Positions 62,255 to 64,000 of a DNA stretch of 64,000 nt are shown piece after piece (the first letter of the stretch is position 1; every line of letters starts with the position of its first letter). A program made the translations under genes and the position numbers. The DNA is from an uncultured Saccharospirillaceae bacterium (GTDB lineage Bacteria > Pseudomonadota > Gammaproteobacteria > Pseudomonadales > Natronospirillaceae): assembly GCA_913063165.1 (NCBI GenBank), contig CAJXZL010000006.1, positions 1 to 64,000 on the forward strand, given 5' to 3'. A model generated the notes under the pieces. It worked only from the letters and a program-made list of their open reading frames with translations. It did not search any database and had not been told where the DNA came from.

Positions 62255-62662
62255 TTGGAATTCAGAAGGCATGGGGAATACGAAATCAAGGTAATGGATG
62301 ACCTACTGTTTATTGATGCGAAAGGCCCCTTCAACAGTGAAGCTGTTCACGACTTTCAAAAAAGCCTTCATCTGGCCACGATGACCCTCGAAAACCTGCC
62401 TCGCTGGTACCAACTAGCCGTACTGCATGAGGTCAGCATATTTACCCCAGATGCCATGGATGAGCTATTCAAGGTGACCCAATGGCGCATGACGAAGGGC
62501 CTTGCTGCCTCAGCGGTTGTTTTTGTTGGCACGATGAGTAAGCAATTGTCCCGAATCCAGATTGGCGCGATGTATCAAGAGCTGGGTCTTAAGCATGAGT
62601 TCTTCGACTCGGTTGAGGCGGCGACCAGTTGGATCGACAACCTGCGATCTGAGTCACCCTAA
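62255..62662 (+). CDS. Small STAS/SpoIIAA-like protein, unknown
   Basis: The 135-residue soluble product has alternating strands and helices (VMDDLLFIDAKGPFN, then YQLAVLHEVSIFTPDAMDEL) that look like the STAS/SpoIIAA fold. No phosphorylatable Ser motif is obvious. Function is unknown. The start may be TTG at 62255, with AGAGG upstream, or ATG at 62294. It precedes the aldo/keto reductase by 86 bases in the same direction. Confidence 0.6.
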   Translation: MEFRRHGEYEIKVMDDLLFIDAKGPFNSEAVHDFQKSLHLATMTLENLPRWYQLAVLHEVSIFTPDAMDELFKVTQWRMTKGLAASAVVFVGTMSKQLSRIQIGAMYQELGLKHEFFDSVEAATSWIDNLRSESP

Positions 62663-62748
62663 CGGGGTGTTATTCGCCTAAATCAATGGGATTTAGCCCG
62701 TTGCAGCAACGATAATCTACAGATGACTTTATAGTTGGGGACTGCACT

Positions 62749-62838
62749 ATGTCTGAACGATCAATGTCTGAACGATCAATGTCTGAACGATCAATGTCTG
62801 AACGATCAATGTCTGAACGATCAATGTCTGAACGATCA
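62749..62838 (+). repeat. Tandem array of six 15-bp units spanning the start codon of a reductase gene
   Basis: Six perfect copies of ATGTCTGAACGATCA begin at 62749, 62764, 62779, 62794, 62809 and 62824, followed by a degenerate seventh. Each unit encodes Met-Ser-Glu-Arg-Ser in frame, so each provides a possible start codon. A GGGG site precedes only the first ATG. Confidence 0.95.
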
Positions 62839-63732
62839 AAGTCAGCACAAGCAAAATGGCGCGATACCGAATTTGTCCAAGGCTATTGGCGTTTGGCTGA
62901 TTGGGGAATGTCTACGAGACAATTAATCGATTTTATCGAGGCACATATTGACCTTGGTATTACCACTGTTGACCATGCAGACATCTATGGTGATTACCGA
63001 TGTGAGGCACTATTTGGCGAGGCAATGCAGCAAGCGCCGCACCTGCGCAACCAATTGAAGCTAGTGACGAAATGCGGTATCGCATTGGTGTCTACTAACT
63101 ATCCCGACCGAATCGTCAACCACTACAACACCACACCTGAGCATATTCGGCAATCGGTTGAGAACAGCCTGCGTTTGCTAAGCACCGATCACATTGATCT
63201 GTTACTGATTCATCGTCCCGATCATTTGATGGATGCCGATGCTGTTGCTGAAGCATTTAATGCCATTCAGAAATCTGGAAAGGTTGGGCAATTCGGCGTG
63301 TCTAACTTCACGCCGATGCAATATGACTTGCTGCAGTCGCGCTTGGATACGCCACTTCACACCAATCAAATCGAAATAAACCCTTTGTCACTGGGCGTAT
63401 TTCAGGATGGCAGTCTTGAGCACCTACAGCTACATGGGGTTAGGCCGATGGCTTGGTCGCCACTTGCCGGTGGACGGATTCTGCACGAACAGAGCACACA
63501 AGCGCAGCGTGTCCGAGCTACGCTAGCCACTGTCGCGCACGAACTTGGTGACTTTAGTCTTTCCCAAATGGTGTATGCATGGATTCGACAGCTGCCTGTG
63601 AATCCTATGGTAGTGATAGGCTCTGGTAAAACGGCACGGATTGCGGAAGCGCTAGCGTCAAAAGATATCCAGTTGTCACCTGAACAGTGGTACCGTATAT
63701 GGGTGGCTGCAACCGGCACCAATGTACCCTAA
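62749..63732 (+). CDS. Aldo/keto reductase, YdhF-like, with repeated N-terminus
   Basis: The 327-residue product starts with a six-fold MSERS repeat (residues 1-30), then a standard aldo/keto reductase barrel. The barrel has TTVDHADIYGDYRCE (catalytic Asp and Tyr), LKLVTKCGI (catalytic Lys), LLLIHRPDHLMDAD (catalytic His) and a C-terminal VIGSGKTARIAEA NADP-binding region. It belongs to the YdhF-type branch with unknown substrate. Without the repeats, the protein would match the usual length of about 297 residues. Which repeat ATG is used is not known. Confidence 0.88.
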   Translation: MSERSMSERSMSERSMSERSMSERSMSERSKSAQAKWRDTEFVQGYWRLADWGMSTRQLIDFIEAHIDLGITTVDHADIYGDYRCEALFGEAMQQAPHLRNQLKLVTKCGIALVSTNYPDRIVNHYNTTPEHIRQSVENSLRLLSTDHIDLLLIHRPDHLMDADAVAEAFNAIQKSGKVGQFGVSNFTPMQYDLLQSRLDTPLHTNQIEINPLSLGVFQDGSLEHLQLHGVRPMAWSPLAGGRILHEQSTQAQRVRATLATVAHELGDFSLSQMVYAWIRQLPVNPMVVIGSGKTARIAEALASKDIQLSPEQWYRIWVAATGTNVP

Positions 63733-63812
63733 TTCGGCGGACGCATGAGGTTGCAGGCACGCGTTGTGGTGTGTTTGAATGCCGCTTAGTTATTCATCAA
63801 TGTGAGACCGCT

Positions 63813-64000
63813 ATGAGTTTACAGCAATCCCTGACCGATCAAATGCAGTCGTTATTTCAACCGCTCTATCTTGAGGTCGTCAACGAGAGCCACCGGCACA
63901 GTGGTCCGAAAGACGCCGAGTCTCACTTTAAGATCACCTTGGTGTCGGATGCCTTTGAAGGATTGCGACGCGTGCAGCGCCACCAAAAGATTTATGGTGT
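63813..64000 (+). CDS. bolA: BolA family protein, partial (right edge)
   Basis: The first 62 codons are visible. The sequence LYLEVVNESHRHSGPKDAESHFKITLVSD and the following FEGLRRVQRHQKIYG match BolA (class II KH-like fold). BolA proteins bind monothiol glutaredoxins and affect iron-sulfur metabolism and cell shape. GAG lies just before the ATG. The 3' part is beyond the window. Confidence 0.85.
   Translation, partial: MSLQQSLTDQMQSLFQPLYLEVVNESHRHSGPKDAESHFKITLVSDAFEGLRRVQRHQKIYG

Overview
The window looks like chromosomal core sequence from a marine, halotolerant gammaproteobacterium, probably Oceanospirillales and perhaps near Saccharospirillaceae/Reinekea. That placement is inferred from protein style and was not computed. 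Supporting signs are a gltA / sdhCDAB-sucAB-lpd-sucCD block, fadBA, kdsA, dinG, dusA and a YajG-type lipoprotein. Two unrelated Na+/H+ antiporters (NhaB and NhaD) and a TRAP transporter point to a sodium-rich habitat. I see no rRNA, tRNA, CRISPR array, insertion sequence or prophage module.

Layout. 1-1393: the start of a membrane PAS sensor (cut by the left edge) preceded in its operon by a small HTH-plus-receiver fusion. 1655-4232: a SulP anion transporter overlapping a persulfide-dioxygenase-like metallohydrolase. 4273-8000: transaldolase, DusA and NhaB on the minus strand. 8354-15300: a stand-alone relative of the N-terminal scaffold of ChpA/PilL, a two-helix membrane protein, an SCP2 protein, SohB, a small basic protein, an aldo/keto reductase, GloB and a YajG-like lipoprotein. 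15323-18630: a LysR regulator, a glutaredoxin-like protein, a small unknown membrane protein and NhaD. 18631-19085: a non-coding stretch with a 13-bp tandem repeat and palindromes. 19086-26657: an RND efflux permease/adaptor pair, ABC-F protein Uup and an overlapping pair of uncharacterised genes. 26804-33380: fadBA behind a PsrA-type operator, then topA.

33534-48215 is the respiratory core: a BicA-like SulP transporter, gltA divergent from sdhCDAB, then sucAB-lpd and sucCD. Hairpins between sdhB and sucA and between lpd and sucC probably set expression units. 48311-56280 holds a DUF4442 protein, kdsA divergent from dinG, a monohaem cytochrome c, a DadA-like oxidase, a GFA protein, a DsbA-family protein and an MFS transporter. 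56564-64000 holds a DMT exporter, a TRAP system whose binding protein is divergent from its permeases, a second MFS protein, a small STAS-like protein, an aldo/keto reductase whose start codon lies inside a 15-bp tandem repeat, and the start of a BolA protein.

The most unusual signals are the two short tandem arrays (18678-18768 and 62749-62838). They lie 44 kb apart and share 10 of 12 unit bases. Other candidates are the ChpA-like scaffold without a kinase, the HTH-receiver fusion with its sensor, and the SulP/persulfide-dioxygenase pair. I did not find a clear new defence or biosynthetic system.
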